55,567 nt of DNA from Bacteroidales bacterium (GTDB lineage Bacteria > Bacteroidota > Bacteroidia > Bacteroidales > P3). The position numbers and the translations under genes are program-made. Below the pieces are notes generated by a model. It saw nothing but the letters and a program-made list of their open reading frames with translations. It was not told the origin of the DNA and searched no databases. The DNA lies in contig JAKSMR010000018.1 of the NCBI GenBank assembly GCA_024400495.1, positions 1 to 55,567 of the forward strand, read 5' to 3'. This document shows positions 1 to 8,993 of the stretch, one piece after another; within the stretch, counting starts at the first letter, position 1; each line of letters opens with the position of its first letter.

Positions 1-172
1 GCATCTTTCATATTTTCATTCGGTTACAATGCACCGCATTGCGCCCTCACTCAAAGATGAAATCTGCTCGCCCATAATCAAAAATCGTTTGAAAACCAAT
101 TTTTAGAAGTTACCTATACATGTTGGCAGCTACTATTTCAGAGACAATTCCTCCTTTCCCTTCATTGTCCTA

Positions 173-273
173 CGTCATTGCGAACTCCGGCCCGTAATCT
201 ATTGCGACAGGTTTGCGACTCGTTGTGTTCGTTGCTTGGCTGTCTAGATAGCGGGTCGGAGCCTGCAATGACG
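173..273. repeat. Interrupted inverted repeat, REP/MITE-like
   Basis: The arm at 173-194 begins CGTCATTGCGAACTCCGG. The arm at 252-273 ends GGAGCCTGCAATGACG. They pair over 18 of 22 positions around a 57-bp centre. A further partial copy of the right-arm motif (CCCGCAATGACG) follows at about 286-297. CGTCATTGC-ended palindromes are a common style of extragenic repeat in bacteria; assignment to any named family is not possible from this copy alone. Confidence 0.6.
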
Positions 274-570
274 TCTACGAGAAACCCGCAATGACGAGGT
301 TTCTTGCAGAAGAGGATGAATTGTCCTTGTGATGAGACTGCCAACACGTATAAAATCCCCATTTTCTTTGCAGAATTGCAATAGCCGCAGAATCAGGAAT
401 GCAGAATTGTCGATACCAAACAGGCGGTTCTTCGTTCGGAAGGTCGCCTGCAATTGAAAAAGTGCAAGTGTGTCGCCTCTGATTTTTAGAAATCTCCCCA
501 AGTATGTCAATCTCCATCGGTCGGCCTCCTGAAGGTCGGCCGACTTTCGTGGTATCATGGTTACATTCGG

Positions 571-603
571 CATACATACCCCTTACATACCTCTTACATA
601 GGA
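571..603. repeat. 11-bp tandem array, three units
   Basis: Three adjacent 11-bp units occupy 571-581, 582-592 and 593-603. The first reads CATACATACCC, the second CTTACATACCT, and the third starts CTTACATA. The array ends five bases before the next 11-bp array. Confidence 0.6.
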
Positions 604-607
604 CTAC

Positions 608-708
608 TTAAAGGGACTTTAAAGGGACTTTAAAGGGACCTTAAAGGGACTTTCTGCCTTGTTTGTCCCTATAAAGTCCCTTTAAGGTCCCTATAAAGTC
701 CCTTTAGG
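608..708. repeat. Two opposed 11-bp tandem arrays forming a long hairpin
   Basis: Four units of TTAAAGGGACT (third unit ending in C) fill 608-651. After a 13-base gap, four units of the complementary type, alternating GTCCCTATAAA with GTCCCTTTAAG/GG, fill 665-708. The two halves can pair over about 44 bp. It lies 60 bp beyond the stop of the UspA-like gene (minus strand, stop at 769), so it could act at the 3' end of that transcript, but there is no clear U-run. Confidence 0.75.
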
Positions 709-768
709 TGCGAGGATGCATCCTTGCTGCTTCCAGGATCTCTGTATGTGGTCGGCTCTTGTTCTGGT

Positions 769-1620
769 TTAGTCGCAGAGGACGTAGATGTCGTCGCGCG
801 GGTTGATGAAGAGGACGGGTATCTTGTGGGGGTTGACCATGATGCGATGCTCCTGCACTCCGATGAAGAACTCGATGCCGTCGCGCTCGTTGGTGGTAAC
901 GGCGATGAAGGTCCCTATGCCATTCTCGTTGGCGAAGTCGAGGGCGCTGACATCGGGGAAGGTGGTCCGTTTCTTGAGCACATGGGGGACGAAAGAGACG
1001 CCGAGGCTGGTGAAGAACTTGTGCATGAACTGCATATTGCTGTACCATTTGTATCGTATGGCTTCGTCGGTGTAGTCGTAATAGAGTGTGTGGAGGCTGC
1101 TTCCGTTGAAACGGGCGAAATAGCTGGCCCAGACGAGTTTCTCTTTGCTTTCCTTCCTGTAGTCGATGCTGAAGGCTACATGTTTTGTTTGTCCGATATC
1201 GGAGAGCGCCTCCTGGACGGTAAGGAAAGCGATCTTGCATTCGCTGAAGTTGCGTAGCAGCTCTTTCTTGTGGGTGGGGGCGTGGCGTCCGGCCTGGCTG
1301 TCGACCTGTGCCACAGCAACCACGGCGTTGAGGAGCACAGGCAGCGCGTCGATGATAGGCTTCGTCTCTCCCTTGAGGGCGGCATAGGTGACGTGAGGGT
1401 GCCCCTGCAGGAGGAGGTCGCTCTGGAGGCTTTTGAGCATGGCCCCGGCATCGTCGGTGGAGAGCTTCGTGTAGCGTGGGTCTGAGATATGAAGTAGAAT
1501 AAGACCTTTCTTAAGCATTGCGGCCAGATGTGTGGCGTGCGAAACGACGATCTCGCTATGGACGGGATCGGTGATGTAGGCAACCACAAACTGGTCTTTC
1601 TGTTTGGTAGGATTGGGCAT
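769..1620 (-). CDS. Universal stress protein (UspA)-like, two-domain
   Basis: A 283-residue cytosolic protein. The N-terminal half has the UspA look: a strand followed by a helix (VVAYITDPVHSEIVVSHA), then LLHISDPRY, then a central ALKGETKPIIDALP segment typical of the domain before the nucleotide-binding loop. The second half resembles a diverged repeat of the same fold (KHVAFSIDYRKESKEKLVW near residues 145-163). The usual G-2x-G-9x-G-S/T ATP loop is not obvious, so nucleotide binding is doubtful. It starts 30 bp beyond the stop of the large T9SS cargo and is probably co-transcribed with it. The family call is moderate; the role is unknown. Confidence 0.6.
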   Translation of the reverse strand: MPNPTKQKDQFVVAYITDPVHSEIVVSHATHLAAMLKKGLILLHISDPRYTKLSTDDAGAMLKSLQSDLLLQGHPHVTYAALKGETKPIIDALPVLLNAVVAVAQVDSQAGRHAPTHKKELLRNFSECKIAFLTVQEALSDIGQTKHVAFSIDYRKESKEKLVWASYFARFNGSSLHTLYYDYTDEAIRYKWYSNMQFMHKFFTSLGVSFVPHVLKKRTTFPDVSALDFANENGIGTFIAVTTNERDGIEFFIGVQEHRIMVNPHKIPVLFINPRDDIYVLCD

Positions 1621-1650
1621 TCTTTCTCTTATTTTGCTTCTTACTGTTCT

Positions 1651-4600
1651 TTATCGTATCAAGGTGACGTCACCTTTGAAAGTGTTCTCCAGGCCGGCTT
1701 TGCATTTCACCGTGCAATGGTAGGTGTATACGCCCGGGAGGCAGATGTTCCCCTTGTAGCGGCCATCCCAGCATTGGTTGATGTCGTTAGATTCGTACAC
1801 CAGCTCTCCCCAGCGGGTGAAGATGGCGATGTGGAAATCTGTGACCCACGTTCCGCTGAAGCAGAGCTGGTCGTTCTTGCCGTCGCCGTTGGGAGTGAAG
1901 GCGTTGGGGATGAATATGGTCTGGGGGCCGCAGTCGACTACCGTGCAGTAGATGGTTATCGGGCGGGAATAGGTGCAACCGGCAGAGTCTGTCACAGTAA
2001 CGATGAATGTCGTCGTGTCGATGAGTGTGGCGACCGGGTTGGCGGAGTGGGCGTCGTTGAGCCAATAGGAGGGTTCCCATTCATAGGTGCCGTTGGGTAT
2101 CTGGGTGACGTGGAGCCTGGTGCTGCTGTTCATAAGTATGGTGGTGCTGTCGGCCCACACGCTGATGCTGTCGAAAGAGTGTTGTGTGGCGATCTGTATC
2201 GAGGCGGTGTCCTTGCAGCCGTTGGCGTCGGTGACGATAACCGAGTGTGTCCCTTCGCAAAGCTGGCTTGCGTTCGAGTCGCTTTCGCCATTGCTCCACT
2301 CGTAGGCGAATGGTGCTGTGCCTCCGGATACTGCAGCTAGAGCGCGTCCGCTGCAGGCGTCCTCGCAAGTGTTGGATAGGAAGATTGCCCGCAGGTCGAG
2401 GTTGGCAAGATCGTTGACCACAAAGGTGTCTCTTGTCGTGCAACCGTTGGCGTCGGTGATGGCGACAGGATAGCTGCCAGCAGCAACAGAGGAGCGGGTG
2501 GGGGAGGTGCTCCCGTCGTCCCAAAGGAACGTGTAGGGTGCGGCGTTGCCCGTGACTGTAAGCGCTATCGCTCCAGTGCGGTCTCCTCGGCAGAGGACAT
2601 CGGTTATGGTGGCGTCAACCAAGGGAGGCTCTGCGGCGTCAACGGTGGCCTGTTTGGTGACCTGGCAGCCATTGGCGTCGATGAACACAACGGTATGGTT
2701 GCCAGGACAGAGATCTCGTGCTATAGAGTCGGTGAGGATCTGTCCGTCGCAGAGGTATCGTAAGGGAGGAACGGCAAATCCGGTGGAATGGACGGTGATA
2801 GAGCCGTCGCAGCTCTCGGGGCAGAGTGTCGGGAGGGAGATGAGCGTGTCCATCACTCCATAGAAACGCACATGTATGCTGTCGCTGCTCTCGCAGCCGT
2901 AGTTGTCGGAAACGTGCACATAGAAGGTCTGCGAGTGGTCCATCTCCACGCTGATGCTGTTGCGATAGGGGTTGGTGTTGATGGTGTCGCTGAAGTCGGG
3001 ATAGTGCGACCACTGGTATCGTATGCCGGCTCCCGAGCAGAGGGCGGAGAAGGTGAGCGGAGAGGAACAGCTTGCTGTGTCGCCTGAGAGGGTGAGGTCG
3101 GTGTGGCCGGTAAGAACCACCTGGCGCATGGTGTCGACGCAGGATGACTCCTGGTTCGTTACAAGGAGCGTGTAGATGCCGGCTCCGCTGACATAAGGGT
3201 TGGCGATGGTAGAGTCGGAGACGTTCCCCGTAATCCATCGGTAGGTTGCTCCGAAACCGGGAGTGATGCCTATCTGTATAGGGCTTCCGGGGCAGACGGA
3301 GAGGGTGTCGAGCTGGGTCGTGCTGTTGCCGAGGATGATGACATCATGGTAGACGGTATCGGTGGTGGTGCATCCGGAGGCCATATAAGCCACAACGCGG
3401 ATGGTGTAGCGTCCGGGGGTGGCATAGGTGTGACGGATGTTGAAGTTCCCCCCGTAGATGTTCTGCGGGGCGCTTCCATCGCCGAAGTCCCATTGCACCC
3501 GGTCAGCACGTCCTGTGAAAACGAGACCGTAGTTTGTTGCAGGGGCGCAAAGGATAGGCGGTTGGACGAAGTCGGCCACGGGGAAGTCGTCGTTGATGTT
3601 GAGACGGAAGACGGCGTTGTTGCAGTTGTTGGCGTTGTTGTCGTTGGACCACACTCCTGTCGTCGTCGGAAATTCGTTGGTGCCTCCGCAGCTGGCGCAT
3701 ACGCTCTGGTAGAGTGTGGCGCAGCGGTCGAAACGGCTTGTCCCTCCGTCAACATGGTCGTTGCCTCCGCTGTTGGTCGAGGAGTGCACCTCTCCGAAGA
3801 AGCTGCCATACACCTGAGTGGATGCGTCGTTGTCCATGCTGAAGATGTAGAAGTCCTGGCCGTCGGTGTTGGTCTGATAGGCGTCGTTGGTGATGGGCAT
3901 CCCCCAGGTGCCGTAGGTGAACCAGGGTACGCTCTGTCCGGCAAGATAATAGCCGGCGAACTTACGGCCCCAGCCGACGGCATACACACGGTCGCAGATG
4001 TCTGCGGCGAAGGCGGTGGGGGAGATGTTGGGCTCTCCACTTCCTGTGCCGAAGACGGTGGACCATACTAGCGAGTCAAGGCCGGGCGTGAAGCGCGCGA
4101 GGAACTGGCCGCTGTTAGGCGTGGAGTAGGTGGCGTTATGGATCATGGTGCTTCCGCTGGCCTTGGTCTGTCCGAAAACGAAGACGTCGTCGCCCTTGCC
4201 GGTTCTTACGAAATAGCATTGGTCGTAGGCCGATGAGCCGAAGAGGGTGCTCGACATGAGTGTGGTGCCGTAGTAGGATATCTTTGCCACAAAGCCGTCG
4301 GCGCTTCCGCCGTTGTAGGTGCGTCGGTAGCTCCCTTGTGTGGTGGGGAAATAGGGAGAATTGGTGCCGCCACACACAACGACGTTATAGTCCTTGTCGA
4401 CATCGATGGAATAGATGGCGTCGTCTTTTGCACCTCCCAGATAGCTGCTCCACAGGAGGTTGGAGAGGTTGTAGTCGAGCTTGAAGATGATGCCGTCCTG
4501 TCCGCCGCAGTAGAGCGGGCTGTAGCTGTTGGACGTGGTGGGGAAGTTGTACGACTTGGTTGTGGAGCCTACATAGATGTTGGCCATATCGTCGGTCACG

Positions 4601-5916
4601 AGCTCGCCGCGAGCGCCATCCCCGTAGTTGAAATAGAGCGAGTCGTTGCCCAGCATGATGAGGGTGTTGCTGCTGTTGTAGTAGTTCTCGTAGTTGAGTC
4701 CGTCGTTGCCCGTGCCACCGATGAAGGTGGAGGCTTGGAGCTCTGTTCCTGTGCTGTTGAAACGGCTCACGAAGATGTCCGAGCCGTTAGGGTAGTTGAT
4801 AGCCGACGACTCATATTGTATTGGCTGGCCTCCGTTGAAGGAGGTGTCGAAGGCGGTAGGTGTTGTGGGGAAGTTGGAGGAGCCCGTGGTTCCGAAGATC
4901 ACCAGCTCGTCGAGGTCGTTCATATACATGCTGTGGGGCATGTCGGCGTAGCGTCCGCCGAGGTAGGTGGCGTAGAGACGTTGTGAGCCGTCGTCGGAGA
5001 AGGCGAAGATCCCCACGTCGGCGTTGCCGTTGAATGAGCCGTCGTAGGCGCCCAGGGAGGTGGGGTAGCCGTGGTTGAAGACAACGCCGGAGGTGTAGAC
5101 GTTCTTGTGGCTGTCGTAGGTGGCCGTGGTGCCCCAGTTGTCGGCGGTGGAGCCGGTGTAGGTGGAGAAATAGAGGTAGGGGTCGATGATGAGCTCGCGG
5201 GAGGCGTCGTAGCGTCCGAGACGGAAGGTCACCTCGTCGCCGTTGAGCCTATAGGAGGCCTCTACTTCGATCTCCTCCCCGTCGATGATCTGGTAGGCAT
5301 AGGGTTTCAGCTCGACGATATCCAGAACCGAGGTCTTGATGACGATGTTGCCGTCCTTGATGCGGGCTCCGTCAATGCCAAGGTATCTCATCTTGATGAG
5401 GCTGGGGTCGGCCAAGGGGGCGACGACGAAGTCGTATTTCATGGCGTTGGAGGCCGAATAGACCTTGAGGTCGATGCCGGGATAGAGGCTCGTGTATCTC
5501 ACCGTCTGGTAGATGCCCACGCCGCCGCGCCAGCGGGAGCGGTCGTTGCCGAGAAAATAGTTCTCATAGTCCTTCTGCTTCCCTTCTCCGTTCAAGGCGG
5601 CGGCTCTCGAGCCTTCGAAGATCACCTGGTAGGAATGTTCTCGGTAGCGGTCGCTGTTGGCGTGCTGGCCGAAATGGGGGTGGAGGTTCTCGTTGTCGGG
5701 GTGCTGAAGCGTGATGGTGAACCGGTCGCGTTCCAGGAAGAGGGTGGCGGCCTTCATCTGCGAGCGGAAGACGATGTGGCTGTCCCATTGTCCGAGATTC
5801 TCGGAGAAGGTCATCCTCGATCCCACGCCCAGCGTGTCGCGTCTGTTGTGCGCCATTGTCGGAAGCGAGAGCATTATCAGGAGGAGAAGGAACGTATGCT
5901 GAAGTATGGGTCTCAT
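1651..5916 (-). CDS. Very large T9SS-exported surface protein with PKD and SprB-type repeats
   Basis: 1421 residues, beginning with a Sec signal peptide (about 1-22, ending PTMAHN). Residues 30-235 resemble the N-terminal domain found before SBBP-type repeats (FSENLGQWDSHIVFRSQ). About 240-760 is a run of beta-propeller-like SBBP repeats with recurring YLGG/FPTT motifs. A PKD domain follows near 780-865 (QWDFGDGS). Cysteine-bearing SprB-type repeats lie at about 1020-1250, each with a DANGC motif. The C-terminus (about 1327-1421, with IFIPNAFTPNGDGKND) is a gliding-motility type B sorting domain, which directs export through the type IX system. The likely role is adhesion or surface display. 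An upstream TATTTTTG box lies at 5988-5995. Confidence 0.9.
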   Translation of the reverse strand: MRPILQHTFLLLLIMLSLPTMAHNRRDTLGVGSRMTFSENLGQWDSHIVFRSQMKAATLFLERDRFTITLQHPDNENLHPHFGQHANSDRYREHSYQVIFEGSRAAALNGEGKQKDYENYFLGNDRSRWRGGVGIYQTVRYTSLYPGIDLKVYSASNAMKYDFVVAPLADPSLIKMRYLGIDGARIKDGNIVIKTSVLDIVELKPYAYQIIDGEEIEVEASYRLNGDEVTFRLGRYDASRELIIDPYLYFSTYTGSTADNWGTTATYDSHKNVYTSGVVFNHGYPTSLGAYDGSFNGNADVGIFAFSDDGSQRLYATYLGGRYADMPHSMYMNDLDELVIFGTTGSSNFPTTPTAFDTSFNGGQPIQYESSAINYPNGSDIFVSRFNSTGTELQASTFIGGTGNDGLNYENYYNSSNTLIMLGNDSLYFNYGDGARGELVTDDMANIYVGSTTKSYNFPTTSNSYSPLYCGGQDGIIFKLDYNLSNLLWSSYLGGAKDDAIYSIDVDKDYNVVVCGGTNSPYFPTTQGSYRRTYNGGSADGFVAKISYYGTTLMSSTLFGSSAYDQCYFVRTGKGDDVFVFGQTKASGSTMIHNATYSTPNSGQFLARFTPGLDSLVWSTVFGTGSGEPNISPTAFAADICDRVYAVGWGRKFAGYYLAGQSVPWFTYGTWGMPITNDAYQTNTDGQDFYIFSMDNDASTQVYGSFFGEVHSSTNSGGNDHVDGGTSRFDRCATLYQSVCASCGGTNEFPTTTGVWSNDNNANNCNNAVFRLNINDDFPVADFVQPPILCAPATNYGLVFTGRADRVQWDFGDGSAPQNIYGGNFNIRHTYATPGRYTIRVVAYMASGCTTTDTVYHDVIILGNSTTQLDTLSVCPGSPIQIGITPGFGATYRWITGNVSDSTIANPYVSGAGIYTLLVTNQESSCVDTMRQVVLTGHTDLTLSGDTASCSSPLTFSALCSGAGIRYQWSHYPDFSDTINTNPYRNSISVEMDHSQTFYVHVSDNYGCESSDSIHVRFYGVMDTLISLPTLCPESCDGSITVHSTGFAVPPLRYLCDGQILTDSIARDLCPGNHTVVFIDANGCQVTKQATVDAAEPPLVDATITDVLCRGDRTGAIALTVTGNAAPYTFLWDDGSTSPTRSSVAAGSYPVAITDANGCTTRDTFVVNDLANLDLRAIFLSNTCEDACSGRALAAVSGGTAPFAYEWSNGESDSNASQLCEGTHSVIVTDANGCKDTASIQIATQHSFDSISVWADSTTILMNSSTRLHVTQIPNGTYEWEPSYWLNDAHSANPVATLIDTTTFIVTVTDSAGCTYSRPITIYCTVVDCGPQTIFIPNAFTPNGDGKNDQLCFSGTWVTDFHIAIFTRWGELVYESNDINQCWDGRYKGNICLPGVYTYHCTVKCKAGLENTFKGDVTLIR

Positions 5917-5987
5917 GAGCAGAGAAGATTTTTTTTTGTGTCTTTATAATTGGCTTCCAAACTAAAAAAGTCTATAATTTGGCGATG

Positions 5988-5995
5988 CAAAAATA
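5988..5995 (-). promoter_or_regulatory. -7 box for the T9SS cargo gene
   Basis: On the minus strand this reads TATTTTTG, matching the Bacteroidota TAnnTTTG box, 72 bp before the ATG at 5916. No good TTTG box is seen about 20 bp upstream, so the call rests on one element. Confidence 0.45.
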
Positions 5996-6035
5996 CAAAA
6001 AATATTCCATTTGCAACGGCTTTTTGTAATATTAT

Positions 6036-6066
6036 TTTGCTAAAAGGTTTTTTCTTCGTACTTTTG
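6036..6066 (+). promoter_or_regulatory. Promoter of the DnaG-like gene, near-leaderless
   Basis: TTTG at 6036-6039, a 19-bp spacer, then TACTTTTG at 6059-6066, a textbook Bacteroidota promoter. The ATG at 6077 is only ten bases beyond the -7 box, so the transcript should have a leader of a few bases at most. The sequence CGTACTTTTGCAC around the box recurs at the promoter of full-length dnaG (23314-23321, minus). Confidence 0.75.
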
Positions 6067-6076
6067 CACCCGAATT

Positions 6077-7366
6077 ATGATCAAGCCCGAGACCATACAA
6101 CGCATCAAGGACACCGCCAATGTGGTGGAGGTCTTGGGTAGGTTTATGTCGCTGACAAAGAAGGGAGTGAACTACTGGGCATGCTGCCCGTTTCACAACG
6201 AAAAAACCCCCTCCTTCTCCCTCTCTCCGGCAAAGAATATTTACTATTGTTTCGGCTGCCATGAGGGTGGCGACAGCATCAAATTCCTCATGACCAACCA
6301 AAAAATGTCCTATCCCGAGGCGCTGCACTATCTTGCCGAAATGTACAATATTGAGATAGAGGAGGAAGAACAGAGCGACGAGGCTAAAGCCTATCAGGCC
6401 GAAAGGGCGTCGATCTTTGCTGTCAACGACTTCGCCAAGAACTACTTCGTCGAACAGCTCAACGGGAGCGACGAGGGGAAGGGGCAGGGGCTCCGCTTCC
6501 TCAACGACCATGGCGTTGCCAAAGAGGTCGTAGAACGCTACGCCGTCGGTTATATCTCGACGCAGGTCGACGATTTTGTGAGTCATGCACTCGCCAGCGG
6601 CTACTCCAGAGAGGCGCTCCTCGCCGCCAAGCTCGCCAAAGAACAGGACGACGGCTCGCTGCGCAACTGCGCCAAAGGCTGTCTCACGCTGCCCATCTTC
6701 GGCAACGACGGCAAGGTCCATTCGTTCTATTTTATGTCTGTCTCCCAACAGTATAGCGGACAGTTCAAAGGGCTGGCCAACAACCTCGCCTACAACTTTC
6801 AGAAAGCCATCTACGGCTTCTTCCAGGCAAAGAAAAGCAAGTCGTTCAACGACCGATACTATGTTGTCTCCCATCCCCTCGACGTCTTCTCTATGCATCA
6901 GTCGGGAGTGACAAATGCTGTCATGCTCTGCACGACAGCATTTACCCCAGAGCAGCTGCACGACATGAAACGCATAACTAGCGACGTCACGCTAGCCCAA
7001 CGCTCGTTTGTGCTCGACATCGACCATATCGGGGCTGTGCTGGCAAAGGGTATCCATCTCCGTATCGTGGAGTTCCCCGAAGGCATGAGTCCCGACGCTT
7101 ACGCCCGAGCCAACGGCTCCTCTCAGCTGCAGCAGTATCTGGAGGATGAAGAGCTCAATATCGTCACCTATGCCATCGACAAAAAGATGGCGACGCTCGT
7201 TGCCGATCCTTCGAAGCGCAAAGAGGTCCGTGCCGACCTGCTGCGTCTGTTGGCCTTTGTGCCCGACGCCATCGAGCGCGACGCCTATAGCGAATACGCC
7301 GCCAGTAGGTTGGGCGAGAATATCCAGCCGTTCACACGCGACCTCCACGCCCTCCTCCACAAATAG
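6077..7366 (+). CDS. DnaG-family protein with intact zinc finger but degenerate TOPRIM centre
   Basis: 429 residues against about 600-700 for a full bacterial primase. Residues 1-100 form a perfect DnaG zinc-binding domain: C37-x2-H40-x17-C58-x2-C61, the same spacing as E. coli DnaG. The primase core follows but is eroded. The catalytic Glu of the EGxxD motif is Ser265 (VVSHPLDVF), although Asp269 is kept. The DxD pair is present as D314-I-D316, but the helix after it is shortened by about ten residues. The basic RxTFPI / GGR / KYxNS signature residues of the RNA polymerase domain are replaced (CLTLPI, FYFMS, GLANN). The C-terminal helicase-binding domain is missing. I infer that it cannot make primers alone and may supply the zinc domain to the DnaG encoded at 21247-23304. 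The alternative is a decaying paralogue, but the frame is intact. Confidence 0.85.
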   Translation: MIKPETIQRIKDTANVVEVLGRFMSLTKKGVNYWACCPFHNEKTPSFSLSPAKNIYYCFGCHEGGDSIKFLMTNQKMSYPEALHYLAEMYNIEIEEEEQSDEAKAYQAERASIFAVNDFAKNYFVEQLNGSDEGKGQGLRFLNDHGVAKEVVERYAVGYISTQVDDFVSHALASGYSREALLAAKLAKEQDDGSLRNCAKGCLTLPIFGNDGKVHSFYFMSVSQQYSGQFKGLANNLAYNFQKAIYGFFQAKKSKSFNDRYYVVSHPLDVFSMHQSGVTNAVMLCTTAFTPEQLHDMKRITSDVTLAQRSFVLDIDHIGAVLAKGIHLRIVEFPEGMSPDAYARANGSSQLQQYLEDEELNIVTYAIDKKMATLVADPSKRKEVRADLLRLLAFVPDAIERDAYSEYAASRLGENIQPFTRDLHALLHK

Positions 7367-7532
7367 GCTCTCTCGTTTTGGGAGATGAAACAAGTTCCCT
7401 TTTCCGTTATGAAAAAGTTGCGTGCAATGCATTCGTGCATTCATGCAATGTGCGTTTTTGGAGCAACATTGCGTTTAGGTATAATTTATATATAAGTCGC
7501 ATGAAAGCCCGGTTAATTCCTCCAGCGAGTAG

Positions 7533-7598
7533 GTAGCATCTCACTAGCGTCTCATTTGGGTATGGGTAGCGTATCGAATTTGATATGCTGGTGATATG
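7533..7598. repeat. 11-bp periodic array, six degenerate units
   Basis: Read in steps of 11, units start at 7533, 7544, 7555, 7566, 7577 and 7588. GTAGCATCTCA is followed by CTAGCGTCTCA, and later GTAGCGTATCG is followed by AATTTGATATG, then another unit ending GATATG. The GTAGCG then AATT theme recurs at 25572 and 46923. Confidence 0.6.
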
Positions 7599-7766
7599 CT
7601 GCTTGCTTTTTAGGGAGGTCCTGCTGTATTTCTGCTCTCGCTCCTCTGCAATCCTTGGGGCTGCAATGGCGGGATTTGGGCGACTTCAGAATGGGATGTT
7701 TTGCCTGCTGTTTTTCAGGAGATTGTGTGGTGTGTGAATAAGTTGTTGATATCTTTTTTATATTAG

Positions 7767-7799
7767 CTTGCGCTAAACGGCGAAATTGATGTAAATTTG
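7767..7799 (+). promoter_or_regulatory. Candidate dnaN promoter
   Basis: CTTG at 7767-7770 and TAAATTTG at 7792-7799, separated by 21 bp, a slightly loose match to the TTTG / TAnnTTTG consensus. The dnaN ATG is 48 bp downstream, leaving a short A-rich leader. Confidence 0.5.
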
Positions 7800-7847
7800 C
7801 AACGTGAAATAGTACGCATCATTAACTGATAAAAAATATATAACAAT

Positions 7848-8993
7848 ATGAAATTCATCGTAAATAGCCAACTCTTCACCAAGCAGCTGCAGGCCATGAG
7901 CAGCGTGCTTACCAACAACAACACGGTGCCCATCATCACCTGCATCCTCTTCCAGATGGAAGGCAAGACCCTCTCGATGCGCGCCACCGACCTCGAAACT
8001 ACCGTTGTCTCCACCCTCGATCTCGAGACCGCCAGCGACGATGGCGTGAAGGAAGTCGCCATCCCCGCCAAGCTCCTGCTCGACGCCGTGAAGACCCTCA
8101 GCGACGCTCCCGTGACCATCGCGGTTGACAACAACTTCAGCGTGGAGCTCACCTGCGGCGACGGTAAATACACCCTCGCAGGCCAGAACGGTGCCACCTT
8201 CCCCTCCCTGCCTCCCGTTGAGGACACCAGCAGCACCACCATCATGGCTTCTGCTCTTGTGGCAGCTATCAACAAGACCCTCTTTGCCGCCTCTACCGAC
8301 GAGATGCGCCAGCAGATGAGCGGTATCTTCTTCGACTTCACTACCGAGAGAATGACCGTTGTGGCTACCGACGCCCACAAGCTCGTTCGCTATCGCCGCA
8401 CCGACGTGAAGGCCAGCGAGGACGTCAGCTTCATCGTCCCCAAGAAACCTCTCAACGTGGTCAAGAACATCATCGCCGGCAGCAAGGACGATGTGGAGGT
8501 GAGCATGGAGTACAACACCACCAACGTGAGCCTCTCTTTCGCCAACTTCCGCGTGGTCTGCCGCCTCGTCGACGGCCGTTACCCCAACTACGAGCTCGCC
8601 ATCCCCAAGGACAACCCCAACCATCTCATGGTTGAACGTGCCGAGCTTATGACCGCCCTCCGCCGCGTGGCGCTCTTCGCCAACAAGGCTACCCAGCAGG
8701 TGCGCTTCTCTATCTCCGACCAGGACCTCACCATCTCGGCAGAGGACATCGAGTTCTCCAACAACGGTAAGGACAAGGTTGCTTGCCACTACGAGGGCAA
8801 CCCCATGGAGATAGGCTTCAGCGCCAAGTTCCTCCTCGAGATGCTCAACAACCTCGACACCGAGCGCATCCGCATCGAGATGTCGCACCCCAACATGGCA
8901 GGCATCATCTATCCCCAGATCGACGAAGAGAGCGAGACTCCCAACCCCGAAGACCTCCTCATGCTCGTCATGCCTATGATGCTGGCTAACTAA
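7848..8993 (+). CDS. dnaN: DNA polymerase III beta subunit (sliding clamp)
   Basis: 381 residues, the normal length for a beta clamp, which forms a ring around DNA and tethers polymerase III and other partners. The start MKFIVNSQLFTKQLQAMSSV and internal SMRATDLETTVV, MSGIFFDF and VVATDAHKLVRY segments are typical of the three-domain clamp. The protein ends LLMLVMPMMLAN, matching the usual hydrophobic MP-rich end. It lies directly after the DnaG-like gene, so two replication proteins are adjacent, though each has its own promoter. Confidence 0.96.
   Translation: MKFIVNSQLFTKQLQAMSSVLTNNNTVPIITCILFQMEGKTLSMRATDLETTVVSTLDLETASDDGVKEVAIPAKLLLDAVKTLSDAPVTIAVDNNFSVELTCGDGKYTLAGQNGATFPSLPPVEDTSSTTIMASALVAAINKTLFAASTDEMRQQMSGIFFDFTTERMTVVATDAHKLVRYRRTDVKASEDVSFIVPKKPLNVVKNIIAGSKDDVEVSMEYNTTNVSLSFANFRVVCRLVDGRYPNYELAIPKDNPNHLMVERAELMTALRRVALFANKATQQVRFSISDQDLTISAEDIEFSNNGKDKVACHYEGNPMEIGFSAKFLLEMLNNLDTERIRIEMSHPNMAGIIYPQIDEESETPNPEDLLMLVMPMMLAN

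Larger units (their letters stand above)
1..768. other. Repeat-rich intergenic region at the left edge
   Basis: No convincing gene was found. Short open frames on the minus strand at 244-577 overlap each other in different frames, have no recognisable motif and cross the repeats listed separately. The stretch holds an interrupted inverted repeat (173-273), an 11-bp tandem array (571-603) and a pair of 11-bp arrays in opposite orientation (608-708). Bases 1-160 show nothing I can name. Confidence 0.6.
7367..7847. other. Intergenic region with 11-bp periodic array
   Basis: No gene is seen between the DnaG-like gene and dnaN. It contains an 11-bp periodic array at 7533-7598 and the dnaN promoter at 7767-7799. 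No convincing terminator was found after 7366. Confidence 0.6.

Noticed and set aside
244-577. Two overlapping minus-strand ORFs of about 100 residues
   Set aside because: They run through a palindromic repeat and near an 11-bp array, overlap in different frames, and show no family features.
571-708. CRISPR array
   Set aside because: Units are only 11 bp and directly adjacent, with no spacers, and no cas gene is present.
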